Below, in pieces: positions 1-7,841 of a stretch of DNA of 16,789 bases; position 1 is the first letter of the stretch; every line of letters begins with the position of its first letter. Location of the stretch: contig JBKOWZ010000245.1 of assembly GCA_046724665.1 (NCBI GenBank), forward strand, positions 1-16,789, in the 5' to 3' direction. The notes beneath the pieces are model-generated. The model was not told where the DNA came from, ran no database searches, and was given only the letters and a program-made list of their open reading frames with translations. The DNA comes from Actinocrinis sp046724665 (lineage in GTDB: Bacteria > Actinomycetota > Actinomycetes > Streptomycetales > Catenulisporaceae). The translations under genes were made by a program, and so were the position numbers.

Positions 1-1206
1 CAGTACAACTGGGCCACCCAGGGACAGGTGCAGCCCGGCTCCACATTCAAGGCATTTACATTAGCCACGGCATACAAACAGAACCTGTCGCCGAACAGCT
101 ACATCAGCGGCATCTCGCCATGGCCCGCGCCCGGCAACGACACCGAGAAGGCACAGGCCGCGGGTGACCCGCCGGTGAAGAACGACGACGGCTCCAAGGG
201 CATGCTGACCATCGACCAGGCCACCGCCGAGTCGGTGAACACCGCGTTCGTCCGCCTGGCCAACCAGGTCACGTACAAGGACGTGATGCAGACGATCAAC
301 AGCCTGGGCATCACCGACAAGAACGCCCAGGGCCTCGCGGACAACGCCCGACTCACCCTCGGCATCGCGGCCGTCAGCCCCGCCCGGATGGCCGCGGCGT
401 ACAGCGCGTTCGCCAACAACGGCGCGCAGTACCCGCTGATCGAGGTCAAGGAGATCAAGAACAGCGACGGCACGGACTGGAAGCCCAACATCAAGCCGAC
501 GCAGGTACTCGACTCGAACGTGGCCGAAACGGTGACCCAATCGCTGACGCACGTCACGCACGACCCCGACGGCACGGGGCACGACGCGACCAGTCAGACC
601 GGGCTCCAGAACATCGCGGGCAAGACCGGTACCTCGACGATGGACATGGACACGCTCCGGTCGAAGTACCCGGACATCTACTCCAAGACCCGCGACGGCT
701 ACTACACGACGGCCGCGGTGTGGTTCAACGGCTACACGCCGAAGCTGGAGGCGGCGGTCGCGGTGTCCCGCTGGATCAACGAGAAGGGCACGATGATCCA
801 GGCCCCGGTGGACAACATCAACGGCTCCGGCTTCTCCTTCGGCGCCTCGGTCTCGCTGCCGATCTGGTCGGAGTTCATGAAGCTGATGCAGGGCACCGGC
901 TCGAAGTTCGCCGGCGACCCGCCCTTCCCGACGCCGAACACCTCGACGATGAAGATAATGAACAGCCCGGAGGCGAGCCCGTCACCGTCCGCGTCGCAGA
1001 GTTCGGCCACGCCGAGCCAGGGCCCCGGGAACGGCCACGGCAAGCAGACCGCCTCGCCGACGCCGAGTGTAAGTTCCAGCCCGACCGCCTCGGCCAGTTG
1101 CGCGCCGTTCCTCGGGCTCGGCAACTGCGACAACGGCGGCACGCCGTCGCCCAGCACCAGCAACATATCCCCCAGCGCGACCCCGAGCAGGACCCGCACG
1201 CATTGA
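1..1206 (+). CDS. Penicillin-binding protein, transpeptidase domain and C-terminal tail (5' end outside window)
   Basis: Partial gene, in frame from base 1, encoding the DD-transpeptidase half of a high-molecular-weight penicillin-binding protein that cross-links peptidoglycan outside the membrane. All three active-site motifs are visible, numbering codons from base 1: SxxK as STFK (14-17) with the acylated serine, SxN as SVN (78-80), and KTGT (208-211). After the transpeptidase domain comes a tail of about 90 residues rich in Ser, Pro and Thr, with one Cys-containing patch (SCAPFLGLGNC). Such tails are common on actinobacterial class A PBPs. The glycosyltransferase domain that would prove class A lies upstream of the window, so a class B enzyme is not excluded. 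A GT87 glycosyltransferase follows on the same strand after 74 bp. Confidence 0.93.
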   Translation, partial: QYNWATQGQVQPGSTFKAFTLATAYKQNLSPNSYISGISPWPAPGNDTEKAQAAGDPPVKNDDGSKGMLTIDQATAESVNTAFVRLANQVTYKDVMQTINSLGITDKNAQGLADNARLTLGIAAVSPARMAAAYSAFANNGAQYPLIEVKEIKNSDGTDWKPNIKPTQVLDSNVAETVTQSLTHVTHDPDGTGHDATSQTGLQNIAGKTGTSTMDMDTLRSKYPDIYSKTRDGYYTTAAVWFNGYTPKLEAAVAVSRWINEKGTMIQAPVDNINGSGFSFGASVSLPIWSEFMKLMQGTGSKFAGDPPFPTPNTSTMKIMNSPEASPSPSASQSSATPSQGPGNGHGKQTASPTPSVSSSPTASASCAPFLGLGNCDNGGTPSPSTSNISPSATPSRTRTH

Positions 1207-1280
1207 AACCCGAACCCTGAGACACGGCCGGCCGCGCGTCGGCCCGCCGCGCCACTGCCCGAGCACTTGATTGGCTCGCT

Positions 1281-2888
1281 ATGGTTACGCGCATGACGGT
1301 CAGCACTGCCGAACTGGACGACGCCCCCGAGCCGCCGCGCGGCCCGCAGCACGCCGCGCGGCCGACCCTGCTCGGCGTCACCGCCCCGACGCTCGACGAC
1401 CCGGTGGCGAACGTCGGCTCCGAGGGCTTCGGCGGCGTGCTCGGCAGGCGGGCGCGACTGCCGCGCAGCCGGGCGACGATGGCGTTCCTGCTGATCGTGC
1501 TGACCCTGCTGTCCACGGCGGTGGGCATCGGCATGCGTGAACCCTGCTTCAAGGCGTCGTGGACCGGCGGCGGGAACCAGCAGTACACGCACATGTGCTA
1601 CACGGACATCCCGTTCATGTACCAGGGCCACGGCTTCTCGCAGAACCACGTCGCGTACTACTCGACCAACACGAACGACTACCTCGAGTACCCGGTGCTC
1701 ACCGGCGCGGCGATGGAGACGGCCGCGCTGCTGGCCAGGCACGTGCCCGGGGACGCGAACAACCAGGGCCGCTGGTTCTACGTCTTCACCACCTGGTTCC
1801 TGCTCGCCTTCGCCGCGATCACCGTGGTGGCGCTGATCGGGGCCTCGGGGCCGCGCCCCTGGGACGCCGCGATGTTCGCGCTCGCCCCGGGGCTGATGCT
1901 GAACGGCACGATCAACTGGGACCTGATCGCCGTGGGCCTGGCCGCGGTGGCGCTGTTCGCCTGGGCGCGGCGCAGACCGGTGCTCGCCGGGGCCTTCATC
2001 GGCCTGGGCACCGCGGCCAAGCTCTATCCCGCGCTGCTGCTTGTGGGCTTGGTCCTGCTGTGCTGGCGGGCCGGGAAGATGAAGGAGTGGACGCTGTGCC
2101 TGCTCGGCGCGGCGGGCGCCTGGCTGGCCGTCAACCTGCCGTTCATGATCGAGAACTGGCACTCCTGGACGTACTTCTACACGTTCAACGACAAGCGCGG
2201 CGCCGACTGGGGCTCGCTGTGGCTGTTCCTCGAGTACAGCCCGCTGCACATGAACTTCAGCGCAAGCCAGATCAACCTGCTGTTCGCCGTGCTGCTCGCG
2301 CTCTCCTGCGTCGCGGTCGGCCTGATCACCTGGCTGGCCCGCAACCGGCCGCGCACGGCCCAGGTGGCGTTCCTCATCGCCACGGCGTTCATCCTGTTCA
2401 ACAAGGTCTACTCGCCGCAGTACGTGCTCTGGCTCATCCCGCTCGCGGTGCTGGCCCGGCCGCGCTGGCGCGACTTCCTGATCTGGCAGGCCTGCGAGGT
2501 GATCTACTACGGCGCGATCTGGCTGTACCTGATCACCCTCAACACCCCGGAGCGCGGGCTGCCGCAGGGCGGCTACGACGCGGCCATCGCGATCCACATC
2601 GGCGGCACGCTCTTCCTCGTGGTGCAGGTGATCCGGGACATCTTCGACAACCGGCGCGACCCGGTGCGGGCCGGCGGCCACGACGACCCGGGCGGCGGCG
2701 TGCTGGACCACGCGCCGGACGTGTACGGCTTCCGGGACCCGTTCGCGGGCGCCGAGCCCGAGGCGGCCGAGGCAGAGCAGTCCGCACCGGGCGAGGCCGA
2801 GCCCGCCGAGGGCGCCGACGCCGACACCACTGCGTCCGACCCCAAAGCCGCTGACTCGTCAACCTCAGCGTCCGACGTCAGCGCATAA
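1281..2888 (+). CDS. GT87-family (DUF2029) polytopic membrane glycosyltransferase
   Basis: About 535 residues with roughly ten hydrophobic segments, the first near residues 66-84, after a Pro/Ala-rich cytoplasmic N-terminus. The first external loop contains acidic motifs (YTDIPF, then YLEYPVLTG) in the place where GT-C enzymes of the GT87 family, relatives of mycobacterial alpha-mannosyltransferases, keep the catalytic Asp and the conserved Tyr-Pro stretch. The family moves a sugar from polyprenyl-phosphate donors to envelope glycans or lipids; the acceptor here is unknown. The acidic Ala/Glu-rich C-terminus is low complexity. Two in-frame ATGs (1281 and 1293) are possible and neither has a clear ribosome-binding site, so the start is uncertain. 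Its last 11 bp overlap the 3' end of the convergent racemase-like gene. Confidence 0.85.
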   Translation: MVTRMTVSTAELDDAPEPPRGPQHAARPTLLGVTAPTLDDPVANVGSEGFGGVLGRRARLPRSRATMAFLLIVLTLLSTAVGIGMREPCFKASWTGGGNQQYTHMCYTDIPFMYQGHGFSQNHVAYYSTNTNDYLEYPVLTGAAMETAALLARHVPGDANNQGRWFYVFTTWFLLAFAAITVVALIGASGPRPWDAAMFALAPGLMLNGTINWDLIAVGLAAVALFAWARRRPVLAGAFIGLGTAAKLYPALLLVGLVLLCWRAGKMKEWTLCLLGAAGAWLAVNLPFMIENWHSWTYFYTFNDKRGADWGSLWLFLEYSPLHMNFSASQINLLFAVLLALSCVAVGLITWLARNRPRTAQVAFLIATAFILFNKVYSPQYVLWLIPLAVLARPRWRDFLIWQACEVIYYGAIWLYLITLNTPERGLPQGGYDAAIAIHIGGTLFLVVQVIRDIFDNRRDPVRAGGHDDPGGGVLDHAPDVYGFRDPFAGAEPEAAEAEQSAPGEAEPAEGADADTTASDPKAADSSTSASDVSA

Positions 2889-3915
2889 CCACCTGGTCGA
2901 AGTGCGTCGAGGTGTGCCGCAGCTCGGCCGACAGCTCCGTGCCCGGCTCCGGCGGCTCTACCTGCCGCGGCAGGTAGAGCATCGAGACCAGTATGTGCGG
3001 CGGCTCGGCGAACCACTGCTTGCGTCCCTGCCAGCTGAACGGCGAGCGCGTACGGTTCAGCGCCGCAAGCCCCGAGCGCAGCAGTTCCTTCGCACGGGGC
3101 ACCAGCCCCCGCATCGTTCGCGGTGCCTCAAGGCCGACGCCCTGCACGGTGCCCCCGCTGACGACGACCACCCAACCGTCCTGACGTGACCGGGCCTGGC
3201 GGTAACCGATCCGGTCGCCGCGTTCAACCGCGAAGGCGTCCAGCACGGTGGCGCGAGCCTCGACGGCGGTCGGATCGCCGAGCCACAGCTGCGTACCGAT
3301 GCGGGGACGGAACCGTGTTCGCGGAAAGGCACGCGTCAGACCGTCGATCTCGGCGCGCCCCAGGTGGCTGACGTACATCGTCTCGACCCGGAACCCCGCG
3401 TCCGCGAGCGTCTCCACCCACCGCCGCGTCTCACCGACCGGATCGGCCGCAGCCGGCCGGTAGAGCGGCAGATGCAGCGAGAAGCCGTCCACCTGCCGAC
3501 GCCGGCCGCCGAGCGCCTTCGCCGCGAGCGGCAGCTCCGCCGGGGTGAGGCCCTGGCGGCGCAGGGAACTGCGGCAGTCGATGACCATCCGGCGCCCGGC
3601 GAGTTGGCGCACGGCGTCCAGAGACGCGGCGGTACGCACGACCCGATCCTCCGGCAGCGCCGGATCGAGTCCGTCGAGGTACGGATCGAGCACGATCACG
3701 TCGCCCGAGTAGCTGCCGAGCACCGCCGCCGCCTCGTCCTCGGTGCCCACGGCCAGCTGATCCACGCCGAGCCGGTCAGCTGCGCGGGCGAGTACCGGCA
3801 CGGTGAATCCGTAGCCGTTGCCCTTGGCCACGGGCACCAGATCCGGCTCGAGCTGTGTCACGCGCTGCTGATGATGTCGCCAGGCGTCGCGATCGACGTA
3901 CAGCGTGAGCGGCAT
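2878..3915 (-). CDS. Alanine racemase-like PLP fold-type III protein (atypical)
   Basis: A 345-residue protein whose N-terminus matches the alanine racemase TIM barrel. The motif PVAKGNGYGF (about residues 27-36) corresponds to the family's VKANAYG motif, so the Lys at about 31 should hold pyridoxal phosphate. Later motifs (HLPLYR, RIGTQLW, GDRIGYR) follow the order of Alr barrel and hinge segments. The C-terminal beta domain is short and unusual: the usual MDQ/GD signature is not recognisable, being replaced by ILVSMLYLP and ending HTSTHFDQVV. It is third in a minus-strand operon, starting 1 bp after the femX stop, so translation is probably coupled. The context points to supply or modification of amino acids for peptidoglycan, but racemase activity is inferred and a divergent paralogue with another substrate is possible. 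Confidence 0.82.
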   Translation of the reverse strand: MPLTLYVDRDAWRHHQQRVTQLEPDLVPVAKGNGYGFTVPVLARAADRLGVDQLAVGTEDEAAAVLGSYSGDVIVLDPYLDGLDPALPEDRVVRTAASLDAVRQLAGRRMVIDCRSSLRRQGLTPAELPLAAKALGGRRRQVDGFSLHLPLYRPAAADPVGETRRWVETLADAGFRVETMYVSHLGRAEIDGLTRAFPRTRFRPRIGTQLWLGDPTAVEARATVLDAFAVERGDRIGYRQARSRQDGWVVVVSGGTVQGVGLEAPRTMRGLVPRAKELLRSGLAALNRTRSPFSWQGRKQWFAEPPHILVSMLYLPRQVEPPEPGTELSAELRHTSTHFDQVVMR

Positions 3916-3916
3916 C

Positions 3917-5137
3917 TCAACGCCTGGCCAGGTAGAGCTGGAACGCCCGGTACAGCAGCGGGTTGATCGGGAAGTCCCACTCGCCGAGGTACTCGACCGC
4001 CTCGCCGCCGAGCCCGACCTTGAAGCGCAGCAGGCCGTGCAGGTGGTCCGCCGGATCGAGTGAGTCGCCGATACCGCGCAGGTCGTACACGCTCATGCCG
4101 TCGGTGATGCAGTCCTGGATCATGCGCCACTGCAACGCGTTCGACGGCCGGTATTCGCGCCCCAGGTCCGCAGACGCACCGTAGCTGTACCAGGCGTATG
4201 ACCCGACACGCACCATGGTCGCCGCAGCCAGCGCCTCGTTACCGCGTCGTGCGATGTACAGCCTGATGCGCTCCGGGTCCTCCTCATAGAAGAGGTCGAA
4301 CATCCGCTGGAAGTACTCGAGCGGTCGCGGCGTGAACCGATCACGCGCGGCGGTCTCCACGTACAGCCGGTGAAACTCGGGCAGCCAGCCGTGCCCTACG
4401 CACGCCACATGCACGCCTGCGCGCTGCGACAACCGGATGTTGCGTCGCCACTGCTGATTGAACCCGGCGCTGATCTGCTTCTCATCGCGCCCGGCGAGCG
4501 GAAGCCGGAAGTGGTAGCGCGGCTGGAAGTCGCTGAAGCCACCGCCGCTGCCACGCCGCTCCGCACGCCGCCAACCGAGTGCACGCAATCGTCGCGTCAG
4601 CTCGTCGGCTCGCGGATCGACGTAGTCCGCAGGCACGTCGCCGAGCCGCCGATGCTCCCCGTCGGCCATCGCGCGCTTCAGCGTCGCCGCCTGCCAGCTC
4701 CTGCTGATCACCTTCGGCCCGAGCTTCACGGCGAACGCGCCGCGCCGCCTCGCCTCCTCGACGAGCGGCCCGAGCCAGTCCGCCAGCCCGATCCCGGTGC
4801 GTTCGCCGAACCAGTCGATCGACGGCCCCTCGGGCAGATAGGCCAGGCACCGGCGGCCGCGCGGCAGCCACCGGTAGAGCACCAGGCCCGTACCCACCAG
4901 CCGCGTGCCCTGATACCAGCCCAGCGACTCCGCGTCCCAGTCGCTCTTGACCGCACCCCACGACGGACACTGGAGGAACGAGACCCCGCTCCCTCCCGCA
5001 GCCACCTCGCCCGCAGCTGTCGTGCCCTCAGCGGCAACGGCATTCACGAAGTCCAGGTGCGCCGCACGCCCCAGCGGCCGCACCACCAGCCCTACCGTCG
5101 CCCCACGTGATGATCTGCTCGCGTAGAGTAGTGCCAC
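3917..5137 (-). CDS. femX: FemABX peptidoglycan interpeptide bridge aminoacyltransferase
   Basis: About 406 residues of the FemAB/FemX family, which use aminoacyl-tRNA to add the first bridge amino acid to the stem-peptide lysine or diaminopimelate of lipid II at the inner membrane face. Family hallmarks include an early CPSWGAVKSDW block, the FNQQWRRNIRLSQRAGV segment in the centre, FHRLYVETAARD, and a final GNAT-like domain with SNALQWRMI, YDLRGIG and LLRFKVGLGGEAVEYLGEWD. These are close to streptomycete FemX. The long start is GTG 5137, 14 bp after the nfo stop. Homology begins only at about residue 18 (VVRPLG), so an internal GTG could be the true start. The alr-like gene follows after 1 bp. 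Confidence 0.92.
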   Translation of the reverse strand: MALLYASRSSRGATVGLVVRPLGRAAHLDFVNAVAAEGTTAAGEVAAGGSGVSFLQCPSWGAVKSDWDAESLGWYQGTRLVGTGLVLYRWLPRGRRCLAYLPEGPSIDWFGERTGIGLADWLGPLVEEARRRGAFAVKLGPKVISRSWQAATLKRAMADGEHRRLGDVPADYVDPRADELTRRLRALGWRRAERRGSGGGFSDFQPRYHFRLPLAGRDEKQISAGFNQQWRRNIRLSQRAGVHVACVGHGWLPEFHRLYVETAARDRFTPRPLEYFQRMFDLFYEEDPERIRLYIARRGNEALAAATMVRVGSYAWYSYGASADLGREYRPSNALQWRMIQDCITDGMSVYDLRGIGDSLDPADHLHGLLRFKVGLGGEAVEYLGEWDFPINPLLYRAFQLYLARR

Positions 5138-5151
5138 GCCGAGCGACGTTA

Positions 5152-5967
5152 CTACTCCCGCTCGGCCAACCGCTCCCGAATCCAGGAGATGTCAGCCGCC
5201 TGTGCGGCGGCGTCCCCAGGCGTCTCGCACACGAAGTCGGCGCCCGCCGCGGCCGCCGCGTGCACCGCCGCGGCCAGGTCCGCCGGGGCGATCGCGCCCT
5301 CGCCGAAGTTAGCGTGCCGGTCCCGGCCCGAGTCCAGGCCGCCCTGCGAGTCGTTGGCGTGCACCAGGTCGATCCGCCCGGTGATCGCGAGCACCTTCTC
5401 CACCACCGTCTCGACCGGCTCGCCGCCGGCGAAGGCGTGGCAGGTGTCGAGGCAGAAGCCGACGTCGTACCCGTCGAGCGCCTCCCACAGCCGGGCGATC
5501 GACTCGAGCCGGCGGGTCACCGCGTGGTCGCCGCCCGCCGTGTTCTCGATGAACATCGGGCAGGCGAACTCCAGCCCCGCGACGGCCTTGCGCCAGTTGT
5601 CGTAGCCGAGCCCGGGATCGTCGTTCTTGGTGGTGTGCCCGCCGTGCACCACCACGCCGAGCGCACCGAGTTCGGCCGCGGCGTCCAGGGTCTGCTGAAG
5701 CAGCTTCCGGCTCGGGATACGCAGCCGGTTGTTCGCCGACGCCACGTTGATCACGTACGGCGCGTGCACGTACAGAGCCAGCCCGGCCTCTTTCACGGCC
5801 TGCCGCAGCGCCTCGGGGCCGTCCGGGTACAGCGTGGCCGGCTTGGACCAGCTCTGCGGATCGCCGAGCAGGATCTGGATCGCCTCGGCGCCGCGTTCAG
5901 CCGCGGCGCCGACCGGATCGGCGGGATCGACGGTGCAGCCGACACGCGGCCGCTGGCTCTCGGTCAT
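5152..5967 (-). CDS. nfo: Deoxyribonuclease IV (AP endonuclease, endonuclease IV family)
   Basis: About 271 residues forming a TIM-barrel Zn-dependent AP endonuclease that nicks DNA 5' to abasic sites in base excision repair. Metal-ligand motifs appear in family order: YVHAPYVINVAS, VVHGGH, FIENTAGG, the signature LDTCHAFAGG, then LVHANDSQGGLDSGRDRHANFGEG-type residues and a late CETPG. Length matches the family (about 270-290 residues). I place the start at ATG 5967; an in-frame GTG at 5997 would add ten residues unlike the family N-terminus. It is the second gene of the minus-strand operon, 59 bp after the small membrane protein and 14 bp before femX. Linking DNA repair with cell-wall genes looks positional rather than functional. 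Confidence 0.92.
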   Translation of the reverse strand: MTESQRPRVGCTVDPADPVGAAAERGAEAIQILLGDPQSWSKPATLYPDGPEALRQAVKEAGLALYVHAPYVINVASANNRLRIPSRKLLQQTLDAAAELGALGVVVHGGHTTKNDDPGLGYDNWRKAVAGLEFACPMFIENTAGGDHAVTRRLESIARLWEALDGYDVGFCLDTCHAFAGGEPVETVVEKVLAITGRIDLVHANDSQGGLDSGRDRHANFGEGAIAPADLAAAVHAAAAAGADFVCETPGDAAAQAADISWIRERLAERE

Positions 5968-6026
5968 GGGACCAACCGTACTGCCGGGCGCCGACACCCG
6001 TCGCGCTCAGTAGCTGTCGGTGGTCG

Positions 6027-6335
6027 TCAGTAGAGTCCACCGTGAGCGAGCCCGAAGAGCAGACCGATCCCGGAGAGGACGACCCCGGTGATGTTCACGA
6101 AGCGCTCGGCCGTCGTCGCCGAGATCATCTGCGACCAGAGCCCGGCGGCCATGCCGAGCAGACCGGCCCACGAGCCGAGCAGATGCGCGGCCGGGAAGAA
6201 CGCGCAGATCGCGGCGACCAGGCCGAGGATCGCGGTCAGCGCGCTGCCGGTGTTCTCCAGCGGGTGGCTCTCGCCGTCGGTGTTCAGTATGAAGCGCCTG
6301 TGGTGTACATGTTCCGGTGACACGGTGCGGGCCAT
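6027..6335 (-). CDS. Small integral membrane protein, unknown function
   Basis: A 102-residue protein with a charged, His-containing N-terminus (about 30 residues) followed by three hydrophobic stretches, roughly residues 32-50, 53-72 and 80-99, suggesting three transmembrane helices. A Shine-Dalgarno-like AGGAAGG sits about 8 bp upstream of ATG 6335, which supports this start. It is the first gene of the minus-strand set that continues with nfo, femX and the racemase-like gene, and it is divergent from rpsF. I do not recognise the family, and nothing in the sequence points to a catalytic role. Confidence 0.78.
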   Translation of the reverse strand: MARTVSPEHVHHRRFILNTDGESHPLENTGSALTAILGLVAAICAFFPAAHLLGSWAGLLGMAAGLWSQMISATTAERFVNITGVVLSGIGLLFGLAHGGLY

Positions 6336-6462
6336 CGGAGGATCCTTCCTGCCGGGGGCGAGTTCAGCCGGGCGGGTCGGGTACGCCCCCGCGCGCTCGG
6401 TGAGGGCGCACCGCTCCCCCTGTAACCATTCCCACTGCCACCATCGATGCGTTCCCGGCCGA

Positions 6463-6493
6463 TTTCAAGGGTCCGAACGGGTAAGGGTAGACT
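6463..6493 (+). promoter_or_regulatory. Candidate promoter of the rpsF operon
   Basis: A -10-like TAGACT (6488-6493) lies 18 bp downstream of TTCAAG (6464-6469), a weak -35. Transcription from here would give a leader of about 100 nt before rpsF. The spacing is good, but the -35 match is only partial. Confidence 0.4.
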
Positions 6494-6542
6494 GCCCCGA
6501 ACCCGGTCTGTGCACGCACGAGCGCACAGCCCGACGCATCGC

Positions 6543-6587
6543 CCTCCTGTCGCGGAGAGTCCGCGGCCGTTTTGAGTCCATAGGAGG
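6543..6587 (+). promoter_or_regulatory. Structured rpsF leader sequestering the Shine-Dalgarno (S6:S18-type autoregulatory element)
   Basis: Bases 6543-6550 (CCTCCTGT) can pair with 6580-6587 (ATAGGAGG), eight pairs with one G-U, hiding the perfect AGGAGG ribosome-binding site of rpsF. Directly inside is a 6-bp hairpin, CGCGGA (6551-6556) with TCCGCG (6560-6565). It is followed by a 3' bulge, 6566-6579, whose first bases contain CCG (6567-6569). A stem, a hairpin and a bulged CCG make up the known S6:S18-binding leader that imitates the 16S rRNA target of this protein pair and represses translation of the rpsF operon. The pairing is seen in the sequence; binding is inferred. Confidence 0.6.
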
Positions 6588-6598
6588 TGGGTTTCCGC

Positions 6599-6901
6599 AT
6601 GCGTCATTACGAAGTCATGGTCATCCTCGACCCGGACCTCGAAGAGCGTCAGATCGCTCCGTCGGTGGAGAACTTCCTGAACGTGATCCGCACGAACGGC
6701 GGCACGGTGGAGAAGACCGACATCTGGGGCCGCCGCCGGCTCGCCTACGAGATCAAGAAGGGCGGCAAGAAGGTCGCCGAGGGCATCTACGCCGTCATCA
6801 ACCTGAACGCCGAGCCCTCCGTGGTGAAGGAGTTCGACCGCCAGCTCAACCTCAACGAGGGCGTGCTGCGCACCAAGGTCATCCGACCCGACCAGCGGTA
6901 G
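6599..6901 (+). CDS. rpsF: 30S ribosomal protein S6
   Basis: A 100-residue protein, the usual length, beginning MRHYEVMVILDPDLEERQ with the S6 ferredoxin-like core (TVEKTDIWGRRRLAYEIKK, EGIYAVINLNAEPSVVKEFDRQL). S6 pairs with S18 on the platform of the 30S subunit. The start is ATG 6599, where family homology begins; AGGAGG at 6582-6587 lies 11 bp upstream. A GTG at 6587 would overlap the ribosome-binding site and is rejected. It is the first gene of the rpsF-ssb-rpsR-rplI cluster. Confidence 0.97.
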   Translation: MRHYEVMVILDPDLEERQIAPSVENFLNVIRTNGGTVEKTDIWGRRRLAYEIKKGGKKVAEGIYAVINLNAEPSVVKEFDRQLNLNEGVLRTKVIRPDQR

Positions 6902-6996
6902 GTGTTCTCGACACCGAGCTGCGCCGGGCAGGTGCCGTCACCGTCGGGGCGCGCGCGCCCCACAAGACCGCTAGCCCGAAAGGCGAGTAGAACCCC

Positions 6997-7551
6997 ATGG
7001 CAGGCGAGACCGTCATCACCGTCGTCGGGAACCTGACCGACGACCCCGAACTGCGCTTCACCCCGAGCGGCGCGGCGGTGGCGAGCTTCACCGTCGCCGC
7101 CACCCCGCGCACCTTCGACCGCAACACGAACGAGTGGAAGGACGGCGACGCGCTGTTCCTGCGCTGCTCGATCTGGCGCCAGGCCGCGGAGAACGTGGCC
7201 GAGAGCCTGACGAAGGGCATGCGCGTGGTCGTGCAGGGGCGCCTGAAGCAGCGCTCCTACGAGACCCGCGAGGGCGAGAAGCGCACCGTCGTCGAGCTCG
7301 ACGTCGAGGAGGTCGGCCCGTCGCTGAAGTACGCGACGGCGAAGGTCACCAAGGCGGCCCGGGGCGGCGGCGGGGGATTCGGCGGCGGCGGTCAACCCGG
7401 CGGCGGCTGGGGAGGCGCTCCCTCGGGCGGTCCCAGCGGAGGCAGCAGCGGCGGCGGCAACGCGCCCCAGGACGACCCGTGGGCCACCGGCGGAGGTTCC
7501 GGCGGCGGCGGTGGCTGGGGCGGCGGCTACTCGGACGAGCCCCCCTTCTAG
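6997..7551 (+). CDS. ssb: Single-stranded DNA-binding protein
   Basis: A 184-residue SSB that coats ssDNA in replication, repair and recombination. The N-terminal OB fold spans about residues 4-113 and carries GNLTDDPELRFTPSGAAVASFTVA, FLRCSIWRQAAENVAESL, KGMRVVVQGRLKQRSYETREGEKR and VELDVEEVGPSLKYA. A Gly-rich flexible linker (about 120-177) follows, then the acidic tip YSDEPPF that recruits partner proteins. Length and the Gly-rich tail fit the housekeeping actinobacterial SSB rather than a short sporulation paralogue. A GAAAGGCGAG stretch upstream can serve as a ribosome-binding site. It sits between rpsF and rpsR, a conserved arrangement. Confidence 0.97.
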   Translation: MAGETVITVVGNLTDDPELRFTPSGAAVASFTVAATPRTFDRNTNEWKDGDALFLRCSIWRQAAENVAESLTKGMRVVVQGRLKQRSYETREGEKRTVVELDVEEVGPSLKYATAKVTKAARGGGGGFGGGGQPGGGWGGAPSGGPSGGSSGGGNAPQDDPWATGGGSGGGGGWGGGYSDEPPF

Positions 7552-7591
7552 ACCGACAGTTTCAGCTTCAGGCAGGAATAAGAGAGCGATC

Positions 7592-7828
7592 ATGGCTAAG
7601 CCCCCGGTGCGCAAGCCGAAGAAGAAGGTTTGCGCCTTTTGCAAGGACAAGGTCACGTCCGTCGACTACAAGGACACGAACCTGCTGCGGAAGTACATCT
7701 CCGACCGCGGCAAGATCCGTGCCCGCCGAGTGACCGGCAACTGCACCCAGCACCAGCGCGACGTCGCCACGGCCGTGAAGAACAGCCGTGAGATGGCGCT
7801 GCTGCCGTACACCAGCACCGCGCGTTAG
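7592..7828 (+). CDS. rpsR: 30S ribosomal protein S18 (Cys-containing form)
   Basis: A 78-residue S18 with the core DYKDTNLLRKYISDRGKIRARRVTG and an intact C-terminus (NSREMALLPYTSTAR). The start ATG 7592 agrees with the family's MAKPP N-terminus; upstream in-frame ATGs fall inside the ssb coding tail and are rejected. It has a CxxC pair (CAFC) and a later Cys (GNC), as in the zinc-ribbon type of S18. Actinomycetes often carry a second, Cys-free S18 elsewhere for zinc starvation; none is seen here. The AGGAGG of rplI overlaps its stop codon, so the two are probably translated together. Confidence 0.96.
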   Translation: MAKPPVRKPKKKVCAFCKDKVTSVDYKDTNLLRKYISDRGKIRARRVTGNCTQHQRDVATAVKNSREMALLPYTSTAR

Positions 7829-7841
7829 GAGGGGTGGGACG

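Noticed and set aside
1207..1280. Terminator after the PBP gene
   Set aside because: The GC-rich stretch can pair in several imperfect ways, but there is no clean stem and no T-run.
732..2711. Very long minus-strand open frame (about 659 codons)
   Set aside because: It lies opposite the PBP and GT87 genes, has Arg/His/Gly-rich composition typical of an antisense frame in GC-rich DNA, and no family motifs.
7360..7550. Gly-rich repeats in ssb as a repeat array or CRISPR
   Set aside because: They are GGC/GGA codon runs encoding the flexible linker of SSB, with no regular repeat-spacer structure.
7788..7841. Upstream ATG for rplI inside rpsR
   Set aside because: L9 homology begins at ATG 7842, which has its own AGGAGG at proper spacing.
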